NCBI GenBank assembly: GCA_022601275.1 | Contig: JAHZIT010000093.1 | Coordinates: 43,400-107,399, forward strand | Reading direction: 5' to 3' | Length of the DNA: 64,000 nt | DNA from: Actinomycetes bacterium | GTDB lineage: Bacteria; Actinomycetota; Actinomycetes; Mycobacteriales; Mycobacteriaceae | Part shown: one piece after another, positions 1 to 8,680 of the stretch | Layout of the letters: each line of letters starts with the position of its first letter | How positions within the stretch are numbered: position 1 is the stretch's first letter | The notes under the pieces: generated by a model | Told to the model about the DNA's origin: nothing | The model's input: the letters and a program-made list of their open reading frames with translations, nothing else | Database searches by the model: none | Translations under genes and position numbers: made by a program

Positions 1-702
1 GTCACCGGAGCGGGTTCCCATCACCAAACCCTCCATCGGAGTGAAGCCCATCGACGTATCGACCGGTCGTCCGCCGACGATCGCCGAGGCCGACGCACCG
101 TTGCCGAGATGCAGAACGATCTGGCTGAGGGATTCCAACGGGACGCCCAAGAAGCTCGCCGCCTGCTCGCTGACGTACTGGTGTGAGGTTCCGTGGAACC
201 CATACCGCTTGATGTGCCATTGCGCGGCGATCTCACGGTCGATGGCGTAGGTGGCCGCGGGAAGCGGCAGGTCGTGGAAGAACGCAGTGTCAAACACTGC
301 GATGTGAGGTAACTGTGGCAGCGCCCGCCGTGCCACCTCGATGCCCAGGATGGCCGGTGGGTTATGCAAAGGTGCCAGCGCAGCCAGTTCCTCCAGTCTC
401 GCGATCAGCGCATCGTCGACGATGGTGGGCCGGTACAGGTCCGGTCCGCCGTGTACCACTCGGTGGCCGACGGCCACCAGCCCGAGATCACCCAGAGAGT
501 TCCCACCCTCGTCAAGCAGGTCGAAGACCGCCTGCAGAGCAGCGGCGTGATCTGCGACTGCGCAGTTCCCCGAGCTCGACTCGGCCTCCTCGCCGATACG
601 GTCGACCATTCCGTCAGCAACGGTCGCACCCGAATCAAGTTGTACAACTGAGTATTTCACTGATGATGAGCCCGAGTTGAGCACCAGCACCGAACGCGTC
701 AT
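1..702 (-). CDS. ackA: Acetate kinase, 3' end beyond the window
   Basis: Makes acetyl phosphate from acetate and ATP, or ATP in the overflow direction, in the cytosol. The first 234 codons are present; the frame is open to base 1, so the C-terminus is outside the window and the ORF track missed it. The ATG at 700-702 gives the family start [15 protein letters not shown]. Further on come VGHRVVHGG, the FDTAFF stretch, the RYGFHGTSH block and HLGNG, all acetate-kinase signatures holding nucleotide- and acetate-binding residues. It starts 4 bases after the pta stop, so pta-ackA are surely co-transcribed and form the acetate/acetyl-CoA shuttle. Confidence 0.96.
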   Translation of the reverse strand, partial: MTRSVLVLNSGSSSVKYSVVQLDSGATVADGMVDRIGEEAESSSGNCAVADHAAALQAVFDLLDEGGNSLGDLGLVAVGHRVVHGGPDLYRPTIVDDALIARLEELAALAPLHNPPAILGIEVARRALPQLPHIAVFDTAFFHDLPLPAATYAIDREIAAQWHIKRYGFHGTSHQYVSEQAASFLGVPLESLSQIVLHLGNGASASAIVGGRPVDTSMGFTPMEGLVMGTRSGD

Positions 703-706
703 GGAT

Positions 707-2845
707 TCACCCCTGGGCCTGGATCGCGGTGATCGCCACGGTGTTCACGATGTCCTCGACCAGCGCGCCGCGGGACAGGTCGTTGACGGGTTTGTTCAGA
801 CCTTGCAGTACCGGCCCGATCGCGATGGCGCCCGCGCTGCGCTGGACCGCCTTGTAGGTGTTGTTGCCGGTGTTCAGATCGGGGAAGATCAGCACCGTGG
901 CGTGGCCGGCGACATTCGAGTCCGGCATCTTCGTCGCCGCCACCGAAGGTTCCACAGCTGCGTCGTACTGGATCGGCCCCTCGACCAGCAGCTCCGGGTC
1001 TCGCGAGCGCACCAATTCTGTTGCCTTCCTGACCTTGTCGACATCCGCGCCCTCGCCCGACGTGCCGGTCGAATACGACAGCATCGCCACTCGCGGTGCG
1101 ATTCCGAACTGCGCGGCGGTATGCGCTGAGGAGATCGCGATGTCGGCGAGTTGCTCGGCTGTCGGGTCCGGCACGATTGCGCAGTCGCCGTAAGCCAGAA
1201 CCTCGTCGGCCAGGCACATCAGGAAGATGCTAGAGACAGTGGCGACACCTTCGGCGGTCCTGATGATCTCGAAGGCCGGTCTGATGGTGTGCGCCGTGGT
1301 GTGTCTGGCACCCGACACCATGCCGTCGACCATGTCGTTGTGCACCAGCATGGTGCCGAAGTACGAAACATCGTGGATGGTCTCCCGGGCCCGCTCGAGG
1401 GTGACCCCTTTATGGCTGCGCAGCGCGGCGTACTGCTGGGCGAACTGGTCACAGAGGTCACTGGTCTGCGGATCGAGAACCGCAGCCTGCGACAGGTCGA
1501 CCCCGAGTTCCGCTGCACGAGATCGGATCTGGGATTCAGCTCCGAGAATGGTCAGGTCGGCGACGCTGCGCTGCAACAGCCTGCCCGCTGCCCTCAAAAT
1601 GCGGTCGTCGTCGCCTTCGGGCAGGACGATGCGCTTACGGTCCGATCGGGCCCGATCGAGCAAACGGTGGGTGAACATCTGCGGCGTGGTGACCGAAGGG
1701 ATAGGAATAGCTAACTGCGCCAACAAGTCCGCAGTATCGACGTGGGCGTCCATCAAAGCGAGCGCCGTGTCAATCTTGCGCTGGGATTGGATCGTCACTC
1801 GGGCACGCGTCGCGGCCACCCTGCTGGCCGTCTCGAAGGTACCGAGCGTCGTCTCCAGGATGGGTAGGCCCAGACCCAGCCCCGACACCAGGGAGTTCAC
1901 CGACGGATGCAGTTGCAGACCGCCAGTGAGAATTACGCAGGAAAGTGAGGGAAAGCCCTCGGCGGTATGGGCACTCAGCACCGCGAGCACGACGTCGGAG
2001 CGGTCACCGGCGATGACGACCGCGGCCCCCTCGGTCAGCCGCTCCAACACGTGTTCGGCCGTCATACCGGCCACCAGGACGTCGAGCACCTCGCGTCTGA
2101 GCAACGCAGGATCGCCGCGCAGCAGTGTGCCGGCGACCGCGGACTTCAACTCGGCGACCGACGGTGCGCCCAGCAGTGGCGCCTCGGGCAGCACATAGCT
2201 TCCGGGCTCGATGTTCTGCAAGGCGGCAGCGACATCGGCCATGTCCGCCGGGTCACAGCGATTGACCACTATCGCGGCGGTATGGGCATGCTGGGCCGCG
2301 ATCTCGTCGATACAGACCTCGACCACCTGCGCGACCTGATCAGGTGTACGACCTTTGGCCCGGACCGCGAGCACCAAGGGAGCGCCGAGGTTGGCCGCGA
2401 TCCGGGCGTTCATCGACAACTCGCTGGGCGCCGCGACGTCGGTGTAGTCGCTGCCCACGACCAGGACGGCGTCACACTGGTCGGCGACCCGGTAGAAGCG
2501 GTCGACGATCTCGGCAAGTGCGATGTCCGGGTCGTCGTGCAACTGCTGGTAGCTGACGCCGACGCATTCCTCGTAGGACAGGTCCGCGGTGGAGTGGGCC
2601 AGCAGCAGTTCGAGTATGTAGTCCCGACCCCCGCCGGGTCCATCAACGGAGTCACTTCTGCCCCGCCCCAGGGGAGCCCGCGCGATGGGGCGGAACACCC
2701 CGACCCGGGCGACTGTCGCGGCTAGCCGGTGCAGGATGCCCAGCGCGACGGTCGACTTCCCGGTGTCTCCCTCCGGCGAGGCGATGTATATGGCGGATAT
2801 CTGGGAGCTCGGGGCGGATATCTGGGAGCTCGGGGCGTCGGGCAC
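707..2845 (-). CDS. pta: Phosphate acetyltransferase (long, three-domain type)
   Basis: Interconverts acetyl-CoA and acetyl phosphate and supplies ackA just downstream. The 712 residues fit the long bacterial form: an N-terminal P-loop/BioD-like domain with [10 protein letters not shown] near residue 30, a middle DRTGG-type region at about 220-330, and a C-terminal PTA domain from about 390 with [24 protein letters not shown] and [15 protein letters not shown]. The start is a GTG at 2843-2845, 16 bases after the upstream EEP stop. The first 20 residues hold a perfect 21-bp duplication that repeats APSSQIS, so some strains probably begin with a shorter N-terminus. Part of the fgd1-EEP-pta-ackA unit. 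Confidence 0.96.
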   Translation of the reverse strand: MPDAPSSQISAPSSQISAIYIASPEGDTGKSTVALGILHRLAATVARVGVFRPIARAPLGRGRSDSVDGPGGGRDYILELLLAHSTADLSYEECVGVSYQQLHDDPDIALAEIVDRFYRVADQCDAVLVVGSDYTDVAAPSELSMNARIAANLGAPLVLAVRAKGRTPDQVAQVVEVCIDEIAAQHAHTAAIVVNRCDPADMADVAAALQNIEPGSYVLPEAPLLGAPSVAELKSAVAGTLLRGDPALLRREVLDVLVAGMTAEHVLERLTEGAAVVIAGDRSDVVLAVLSAHTAEGFPSLSCVILTGGLQLHPSVNSLVSGLGLGLPILETTLGTFETASRVAATRARVTIQSQRKIDTALALMDAHVDTADLLAQLAIPIPSVTTPQMFTHRLLDRARSDRKRIVLPEGDDDRILRAAGRLLQRSVADLTILGAESQIRSRAAELGVDLSQAAVLDPQTSDLCDQFAQQYAALRSHKGVTLERARETIHDVSYFGTMLVHNDMVDGMVSGARHTTAHTIRPAFEIIRTAEGVATVSSIFLMCLADEVLAYGDCAIVPDPTAEQLADIAISSAHTAAQFGIAPRVAMLSYSTGTSGEGADVDKVRKATELVRSRDPELLVEGPIQYDAAVEPSVAATKMPDSNVAGHATVLIFPDLNTGNNTYKAVQRSAGAIAIGPVLQGLNKPVNDLSRGALVEDIVNTVAITAIQAQG
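2793..2834. repeat. 21-bp perfect tandem duplication inside the pta N-terminus
   Basis: Two identical 21-bp units (2793-2813 and 2814-2834) sit right after the pta start and keep frame, duplicating seven residues. The region precedes the P-loop, so it should be tolerated. Confidence 0.9.
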
Positions 2846-2861
2846 ATTTCCACCCTGCCTG

Positions 2862-3833
2862 TCAGCTGGCAGTCATGTCTACCGGAACGCGCAGCGTGGC
2901 CAGCAGGCCGCGGTGGTCGGCTCCCGGAACCGTGACCGTTCCGGCCGTCACCGCCGAGCAGTTCCTCACCAGAATGTGGTCGATACCCAGCAGTGGCGGC
3001 CGGTTTCCGCGGTCGGGGTAGGTGCGTGCGAGGCCGGCTCCGGCGTCGGCGCCGGCATCCCCGAACCCCTCGTCCAGTAGACGCCGGAATGGCGCCATAT
3101 CGGCGGTGGCGTTGAAGTCGCCGGCGACGATCACCGCACCCGCGCCGGCTGCGGCGCCCACCTGCCGCAGCGTGTCGGGAAGCAATGCGATGTCCCGCGA
3201 CCACGGCCCGATTGGCTGCGGCCACGGTGCGGCCAGGTGCACCGACAGCACGGTGGTGTCGACCGCGACCCCAGGTACGCGGATCCGCGCGCCCAGCATG
3301 GGCAGGGAATAACCGTCGATCCGGCCGGACTGCACTATGGGATGTCGGCTCCAGATTCCGATTCCCGAGACCAGCGGCGCGGGCACCACGACCCGATACG
3401 GGAACACGGCATCCATCCCGGCCGCCGACATTCCGTCGGCCGCATCCTGGGTGACCTCCTGGACTGTGACGATGTCGGCACTGTCACGGGCCAGAGCCAC
3501 CACCGCAAGTGGATCAGCCTGTCCCACACCGAGGTTCGCGGTCAGCACCCGGACGTCGACAGCGGCCGATTCGGACACAGCGACACCCTGGTAGCGCGGC
3601 AGGTACACACCCACCAGCGCCGTGGTCACCGCCAGTGCCACCAGCGCAAGCAGCCAACGTCTTCTCAGCCCCAGCAGCAGCACGGCCAGCGGCGCCGCGA
3701 GCGCAAGGTAGGGCGCCACGGCCGCGAGGATGAGGGTGGGGTGCCCGGAAATCGGCACATACCGGGCACCGAGGGCCACCACCGCCGCGGCCAGGGCCAG
3801 CACACCCAACAGGTTCGCGAGAATCCTCATCAT
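2862..3833 (-). CDS. Membrane-anchored endonuclease/exonuclease/phosphatase family protein
   Basis: A 323-residue protein with three or four N-terminal hydrophobic segments (about 1-90) followed by an EEP catalytic domain. The catalytic set is visible in order: TANLG (Asn), VQEV (Glu), WSRHPI, SVHLAAPW, GDFNAT (Asp/Asn), GIDHIL and ADHRGL (terminal His). Such proteins hydrolyse phosphodiesters of nucleic acids, phospholipids or nucleotides; the substrate cannot be read from the sequence. The domain probably faces the outside of the membrane. It lies between fgd1 (18-base gap) and pta (16-base gap), all on one strand, so it is likely co-transcribed with them. Confidence 0.85.
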   Translation of the reverse strand: MMRILANLLGVLALAAAVVALGARYVPISGHPTLILAAVAPYLALAAPLAVLLLGLRRRWLLALVALAVTTALVGVYLPRYQGVAVSESAAVDVRVLTANLGVGQADPLAVVALARDSADIVTVQEVTQDAADGMSAAGMDAVFPYRVVVPAPLVSGIGIWSRHPIVQSGRIDGYSLPMLGARIRVPGVAVDTTVLSVHLAAPWPQPIGPWSRDIALLPDTLRQVGAAAGAGAVIVAGDFNATADMAPFRRLLDEGFGDAGADAGAGLARTYPDRGNRPPLLGIDHILVRNCSAVTAGTVTVPGADHRGLLATLRVPVDMTAS

Positions 3834-3851
3834 CTCGCCACGTTCACCGGG

Positions 3852-4862
3852 TCAGGCCAGGCGTCGCAGCCTTGGTTCCAGGTCACGCTTGAAGAGTTCC
3901 AGGAAGCGCTTCTGGTCGTGTCCGGGCGCGTGAAAAACAAGGTGGTTGAGGCCCCAGTCGACGTAGTCCTTGACCTTGGCTACGGCTTCGTCGGGGTCTG
4001 AGGCGACGATCCAGCGCTTGGCCACCTGCTCGATGGGCAGTGCGTCGGCGGCCTTTTCCATTTCGATGGGGTCGTCAATGCTGTGCTTCTGCTCGGCGGT
4101 CAGCGACAATGGCGCCCAGAACCGGGTGTTCTCCAGAGCAACCTCGGGATCGGTGTCGTAGGAGATTTTGATCTCGATCATCCGATCGATGTCTTCGGGG
4201 TTGCGGCCGGCCTTCTCGGCACCTTCGAAAACGGCAGGGATGAGCTTGTCCTTGTACAGTTCCTCGCCCTTGCCCGACGTGCAGATGAAGCCGTCGCCGG
4301 CGCGGCCGGCGTACTTGGTGACCACCGGACCACCGGCCGCGATATAGACCGGTACGCCGCGATCAGGCACGTCGTAGATGGAGGCGCCCTTGAGCTGGTA
4401 GTACTCACCATCGAAATCGACTCGGTCGCCCCGCCACAGTTCGCGCATCAGCTTGACCGATTCGCGAAATCGGGCGAAGCGCTCCTTGAACTCGGGCCAC
4501 TCTCCCACGTAACCGGTGGCGATCTCGTTGAGCGCCTCACCGGTGCCCACTCCCAGGAAAATCCGATCCGGGTAGAGGCACGCCATGGTGGCGAAAGCCT
4601 GGGCGATGACCGCGGGGTTGTAGCGGAACGTCGGCGTCAGCACCGATGTGCCCAGAAGCAGGCGCTCGGTCCGCTCACCCACCGCAGTCATCCAGGCCAG
4701 CGAGAACGGCGCGTGGCCCCCCTCGTGGCGCCAGGGCTGGAAATGGTCGCTCACCGTCGCGCTGTCCATGCCGTGCGCTTCGGCCGCGACACCCAACTCA
4801 ACGAGTTCACGCGGCGCGAACTGCTCCGCCGATGCCTTGTAGCCCAGTTTCAGTTCACCCAT
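3852..4862 (-). CDS. fgd1: F420-dependent glucose-6-phosphate dehydrogenase
   Basis: Oxidises glucose 6-phosphate to 6-phosphogluconolactone while reducing cofactor F420; this is the main source of F420H2 in mycobacteria. At 336 residues it has the full family length. Known catalytic residues fall at the expected numbers: His40 and Trp44 in SDHFQPW, and Glu109 in [10 protein letters not shown]. The fold is the luciferase-like TIM barrel. The ATG at 4862 is only 22 bases from the start of the divergent MBL gene. A second F420-type (LLM) enzyme lies at 44377 and could use the reduced cofactor. Confidence 0.97.
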   Translation of the reverse strand: MGELKLGYKASAEQFAPRELVELGVAAEAHGMDSATVSDHFQPWRHEGGHAPFSLAWMTAVGERTERLLLGTSVLTPTFRYNPAVIAQAFATMACLYPDRIFLGVGTGEALNEIATGYVGEWPEFKERFARFRESVKLMRELWRGDRVDFDGEYYQLKGASIYDVPDRGVPVYIAAGGPVVTKYAGRAGDGFICTSGKGEELYKDKLIPAVFEGAEKAGRNPEDIDRMIEIKISYDTDPEVALENTRFWAPLSLTAEQKHSIDDPIEMEKAADALPIEQVAKRWIVASDPDEAVAKVKDYVDWGLNHLVFHAPGHDQKRFLELFKRDLEPRLRRLA

Positions 4863-4884
4863 GCGTTCTTTCTACACTCGCCGG

Positions 4885-5634
4885 ATGGCACCGGTCCTCA
4901 CCGCCGTCACCGACCGCGTTCACTTCGTCCACACCGACTTGGTGAACTGGACCCTGGTCACCGGTAGGGACGGGGACGGCGTCATGCTCATCGACGCCGG
5001 TTTCCCCGGCAGCCGCGCCGACGTGGTGGACTCTCTCGACCAACTCGGGTTCGGCGTGCAAGACGTGCGGGGGATTCTATTGACCCATGCGCACATCGAC
5101 CATTTCGGCTCGGCCATCTGGTTCGCTCGTGAGCACGGCACCCCTGTCTACTGCCACGCCGCCGAGGTCGGGCACTCGAGGCGGGAGTACCTCGAACAGG
5201 CATCACCGGTGGACATCGCCGCGCGCGTGTGGCAGCCGAAATGGCTCAAGTGGTCGGCGACGATCATCGGCAAGGGTGCTCTGACGCGCGACGGCATCCC
5301 GACCACCGAAACGCTGTCCGCGAATATCGCGGCGGGGCTGCCGGGGGCTCCCAAGCCGATCCCGACGCCCGGCCACACCGGAGGGCACTGTTCCTACCTG
5401 GTGGACGGAGTCCTGGTCAGCGGTGACGCGCTGGTCACCGATCACCCGTTGGCATCCCGCCGGGGGCCGCAACTGCTGCCTTCGATGTTCAACCACGATG
5501 AGGACCGGTGCCGGCGCAGCCTGGCAGCGTTGGCCACGGTCGACGCGGAAGTATTACTACCTGGCCACGGTCCGGTGTGGCGGGGCCCGGTCAGGATGGC
5601 CGCAGAGCAGGCCGCTCAGGCCGGTGTGGCCTAA
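4885..5634 (+). CDS. Metallo-beta-lactamase-fold hydrolase
   Basis: A 249-residue cytosolic MBL-fold protein. The metal ligands are clear: LTHAHIDHFG (HxHxDH), GHTGGHCSY, SGDALVTDH and the late PGHGPVW. Members include glyoxalase II, lactonases and thioesterases; the substrate is unknown. The track ORF begins at 4861, but that ATG overlaps the fgd1 start codon; the ATG at 4885 (MAPVLTAVTDRVHF) fits the family better. The fgd1/MBL divergent pair looks like the Rv0407/Rv0406c arrangement of M. tuberculosis (recalled, not searched). Confidence 0.85.
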   Translation: MAPVLTAVTDRVHFVHTDLVNWTLVTGRDGDGVMLIDAGFPGSRADVVDSLDQLGFGVQDVRGILLTHAHIDHFGSAIWFAREHGTPVYCHAAEVGHSRREYLEQASPVDIAARVWQPKWLKWSATIIGKGALTRDGIPTTETLSANIAAGLPGAPKPIPTPGHTGGHCSYLVDGVLVSGDALVTDHPLASRRGPQLLPSMFNHDEDRCRRSLAALATVDAEVLLPGHGPVWRGPVRMAAEQAAQAGVA

Positions 5635-5812
5635 CCGCGCGAGAACGGCGCTATCACGATAAGCCCGCGCGATCGCCATCCCGCTCGCGGCCAGAGAGCT
5701 CATCTCGAAGTTCAGAACCCCGTCGTCCGAACGTGGCCGGCCCAGTCGGAAGGGTCGGTATCGTCGGAAGAGTCAGTCCGGCCACAACTTCAGTAGACCC
5801 GTGGAGAGTTCG

Positions 5813-7288
5813 ATGTCCGATACCGCAGCACCCCACGTCATCCCGCTGGACTCCAGCGGCCTCGGTGATCGCAGCTACGTCGCGCACGACGGCGAGCACG
5901 CGCTGGTCGTCGATCCGCAGAGAGACTTCGACCGTGTCGAGGAGCTACTCGCCGAGCACGGGCTCACGTTGACCCATGTCGCCGAAACCCACATCCACAA
6001 CGACTACGTCACCGGGGGGCTGGAACTCGCCCGCCGCCACGGCGCGACCTACGTCGTCCCCGGGGACGTCGAGCTGTCGTTCGCGGGGCTGGCCGTGCGC
6101 GACGGTGACTCCTTCTCCGTCGGGGATCTGAGGGTCGACGTGATCCACACCCCGGGGCACACCCCGCATCACGTGTCCTTCGCCGTGTGCAAGGGCGATC
6201 ACCTCGGTGCGGTGTTCACCGGCGGTTCCCTGCTGTACGGCAGCGTTGGCCGGCCCGACCTTGTCGCGCCGGATCTGGCGGTAAAGCAGGCCCATGATCA
6301 GTGGCACTCGGTGCGCCGTCTTGCCGACACCCTGGACGACAAGACCCCGATCTATCCCACCCACGGGTTTGGTTCGTTCTGCGCCGCAACACAGGCGAAG
6401 GGACTGTCCTCGACCATCGGCAACGAGAAGGCGATCAACCCCGCCCTCACCGAGGCCGAAGAGAAGTTCGTCACCAACCTGCTGGCCGGGCTCGACGTCT
6501 TCCCCGCCTACTACGCCCATATGGGACCGGCCAACGCCGCCGGCCCGAAAGATGTCGACCTCTCGATGCCCGAACAGGTCGATCCCGCGGTGCTGCGCGA
6601 ACGCATCGTTGCCGGCGAGTGGGTGGTAGACCTTCGTTCGCGCAACGTCTTCGCAGCCGGTCACGTCCCCGGCGCTCTGAACTTCGATCTCGATGGCGCC
6701 TTCATCAACTACCTCGCATGGATGATCCCGTGGGGCACCCCGGTGACCCTGCTCGGTCGCACCCCCGAGCAGGTCCGCGCCGCGCACCGCGAGCTGGTCC
6801 GAGTCGGGATCGACAACGCCGTCGGACAGGCCACCGGAGGTCCGCAGGCCTGGCTGGAGGACCCGGCAACAGCACAGCGGCTGGAGCAGGTCGACTTCCA
6901 CGGAGTCGCCGCGGCGCTTGCCGCCGACCCGGACACTTACCTGTTGGATACTCGCCAGATCCTGGAGTGGGACGCTGGTCATCTCGCCACAGCGGTCTTC
7001 ATGCCGTTCTACGAGGTCGCCGACCGGCTGGAAGAGATTCCACGAGACCGGCCGGTCTATGTCTTCTGCGGATCCGGCTACCGCGCCGCCGCGGTGGCCT
7101 CGCTGCTCATGCACCACAATTTCACCAACATTGTCCACGTTGACGACGACTTCGCCGATGCGGCCGCCGCCGGACTCAACGTCGTGGCAGAGGAGGCCCC
7201 GGAACGAGAGCCGGGCTGGACCTGGATCGCGTCCCGCGCCGTGGTCCGTGAGTACAGCCCACGCAGGGCGGCGGATTCCTCGGGGTAG
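5813..7288 (+). CDS. MBL-fold persulfide dioxygenase-like protein with two rhodanese domains
   Basis: A 491-residue fusion. Residues 1-240 are an ETHE1-like MBL domain with ETHIHNDYVTGG, PGHTPHHV and PTHGFGSFCA. Two rhodanese domains follow. The first (about 265-370) has the entry motif GHVPGALN but no cysteine in the usual loop and is probably non-catalytic. The second (about 375-475) has YVFCGSGYRA, a proper active-site loop. The expected role is oxidation or transfer of persulfide sulfur. The ATG at 5813 is preferred over the GTG at 5801 because GGAGAG lies at good spacing before it. It stands alone, 170 bases after the MBL hydrolase. Confidence 0.88.
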   Translation: MSDTAAPHVIPLDSSGLGDRSYVAHDGEHALVVDPQRDFDRVEELLAEHGLTLTHVAETHIHNDYVTGGLELARRHGATYVVPGDVELSFAGLAVRDGDSFSVGDLRVDVIHTPGHTPHHVSFAVCKGDHLGAVFTGGSLLYGSVGRPDLVAPDLAVKQAHDQWHSVRRLADTLDDKTPIYPTHGFGSFCAATQAKGLSSTIGNEKAINPALTEAEEKFVTNLLAGLDVFPAYYAHMGPANAAGPKDVDLSMPEQVDPAVLRERIVAGEWVVDLRSRNVFAAGHVPGALNFDLDGAFINYLAWMIPWGTPVTLLGRTPEQVRAAHRELVRVGIDNAVGQATGGPQAWLEDPATAQRLEQVDFHGVAAALAADPDTYLLDTRQILEWDAGHLATAVFMPFYEVADRLEEIPRDRPVYVFCGSGYRAAAVASLLMHHNFTNIVHVDDDFADAAAAGLNVVAEEAPEREPGWTWIASRAVVREYSPRRAADSSG

Positions 7289-7340
7289 CCCACGGCGGGC
7301 GGGATCTACTCGCCGGGCGGCCGGTGGCCGCCGATACAGA

Positions 7341-7360
7341 AACTTGACACGTGTTAAGTT
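7341..7360. promoter_or_regulatory. 20-bp near-perfect palindrome before the SDR gene
   Basis: AACTTGACACGTGTTAAGTT reads the same on both strands except for one base pair. It ends 7 bases before the SDR start codon, an ideal place for a TetR-type repressor to block transcription or initiation. The regulator is not evident in the window. Confidence 0.6.
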
Positions 7361-7367
7361 TTCCCGC

Positions 7368-8234
7368 ATGGACAACATCCGCGGCAAGACCATCGCGATC
7401 ACCGGCGCAGCCCGGGGCATCGGGTATGCCACCGCTAGAGCACTGCTGGCACGCGGAGCGCGGGTGGTCATCGGCGACCGCGAAGTCGCGATGCAGGAGT
7501 CGGCGGTCGCTCAGCTGAGCGCTTTGGGACAGGTGTCGGGCCACCCGCTGGACGTGACCGACCGCGAATCGTTCGCCACCTTCCTCGACAAGGCCCGTAC
7601 CGATGGGAACGGGCACATCGATGCGTTGATCAACAACGCCGGCGTGATGCCGGTCGGCCCGTTCCTCGAACAGTCCGAGCAGTCGATCCGCTCGGCAATC
7701 GAGGTGAACTTCTACGGTGTCCTCACCGGGTGCCAACTCGCACTCCCGGAAATGGCAAGGCGCCGCAGCGGCCACATTGTCAACATCGCGTCCCTCGCGG
7801 GCATGATCGCGCTGCCCGGCCAAATCGTTTACGCCGGAACCAAGTTCGCGGTCGTCGGTTTGACGACGGCGATGGCCGACGAGTTCGCCCCGCAGGGAGT
7901 GGACGTCAGTTGCGTGATGCCGACCTTCACCAACACCGAACTCCTCACCGGGACCCACACGTCCACGGCCCAGAAGCCGGTGGAGCCCGAGGATATCGCG
8001 GCGGCGGTCATCAAAGTGCTGGAGAAACCGACCACGCTGGTGTCGGTTCCACCCGCCCTGCGGTTCGTCAGCGCGATCACGCCGACCCTTGGGGCCAGAG
8101 CACGGCGTTGGCTCTCCCACAAGATGGGCAACGACACGGTGTTCCTCGACTTCGACCGGGCCGCGCGCGACGGCTACGAGCGACGCGCGCAGGCCGCGCA
8201 GGGAGTTGTCGACTCGCCCGGTGGGAAGAACTAG
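7368..8234 (+). CDS. Short-chain dehydrogenase/reductase
   Basis: A 288-residue NAD(P)-dependent SDR. It shows the cofactor loop TGAARGIGYA at the N-terminus, NNAG near residue 90, a catalytic Ser in NIASLAG and YAGTK as the YxxxK pair. The C-terminal 60 residues form a tail of unknown use (FDRAARDGYERRAQ). The track ORF extends far upstream into the previous gene; the ATG at 7368, just after the palindrome, is the real start. It ends convergently with the next gene, overlapping by 4 bases. The substrate is unknown; lipid or steroid alcohols are typical in mycobacteria. Confidence 0.9.
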   Translation: MDNIRGKTIAITGAARGIGYATARALLARGARVVIGDREVAMQESAVAQLSALGQVSGHPLDVTDRESFATFLDKARTDGNGHIDALINNAGVMPVGPFLEQSEQSIRSAIEVNFYGVLTGCQLALPEMARRRSGHIVNIASLAGMIALPGQIVYAGTKFAVVGLTTAMADEFAPQGVDVSCVMPTFTNTELLTGTHTSTAQKPVEPEDIAAAVIKVLEKPTTLVSVPPALRFVSAITPTLGARARRWLSHKMGNDTVFLDFDRAARDGYERRAQAAQGVVDSPGGKN

Positions 8235-8671
8235 CTGAAGAGCGGCGGCGGCGCGCCGACCCGATAGGCCTCGATGACGTCGAGATGGTCGAACAACTCC
8301 TCGAGGCCGAACTGATAGTCCACGGACGTGCCGACGAACACCACGTGGGCGATTTCTCCCCCGTCGTCCGGCGTGAGCAGAACCACCGTCGCCGCCACCT
8401 GCTCGGCGTCGTCCTCCACCTCGGCCATCGAGGGCGGCCAGTACCAGGCAACCCCCACGTCGTCCGAATCATCTGAGTCGTCCGAGTCGTCGAAGTCCTC
8501 AGAGAAGGCCCAGCCCCGCGCGGTCAGCTGGGCGTCGAAATCCTCCAGCTCGCTGGCGATTTCGAGTTCCTCAGCGATCTGCTCGCGCACTGGCGCCGGA
8601 ATCCAAGTCCGATCGCGGGCGGCCTGCCGCTTGTTCCGGCGCGCCCTCTTCGCCGCCGATCGCTTCGACAC
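8231..8671 (-). CDS. Hypothetical protein with an Asp/Ser repeat
   Basis: A 146-residue protein of no family I recognise. The N-terminus is strongly basic (SKRSAAKRARRNKRQAARDR), the middle holds DDSDDSDDSDD made by 9-bp repeats, and the C-terminal half looks globular (VVLLTPDDGGEIAHVVFVGT). There is no signal peptide or membrane segment. It follows metZ by 9 bases on the same strand, so it is likely the last gene of the purT-metZ unit. Confidence 0.7.
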   Translation of the reverse strand: MSKRSAAKRARRNKRQAARDRTWIPAPVREQIAEELEIASELEDFDAQLTARGWAFSEDFDDSDDSDDSDDVGVAWYWPPSMAEVEDDAEQVAATVVLLTPDDGGEIAHVVFVGTSVDYQFGLEELFDHLDVIEAYRVGAPPPLFS

Positions 8672-8680
8672 CTACGACAC

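Noticed and set aside
1227-2198. 323-residue plus-strand ORF
   Set aside because: Opposite to pta; Ser/Arg/Thr-rich without any domain.
5945-7471. 508-residue minus-strand ORF
   Set aside because: Antisense to the MBL-rhodanese gene and crossing the SDR promoter; composition is typical of a shadow frame.
8461-8500. Ser/Glu repeat in a plus-strand ORF at 8328
   Set aside because: Mirror of the DDSDDSDD repeat in the minus-strand gene; the plus ORF has no start context or motif.
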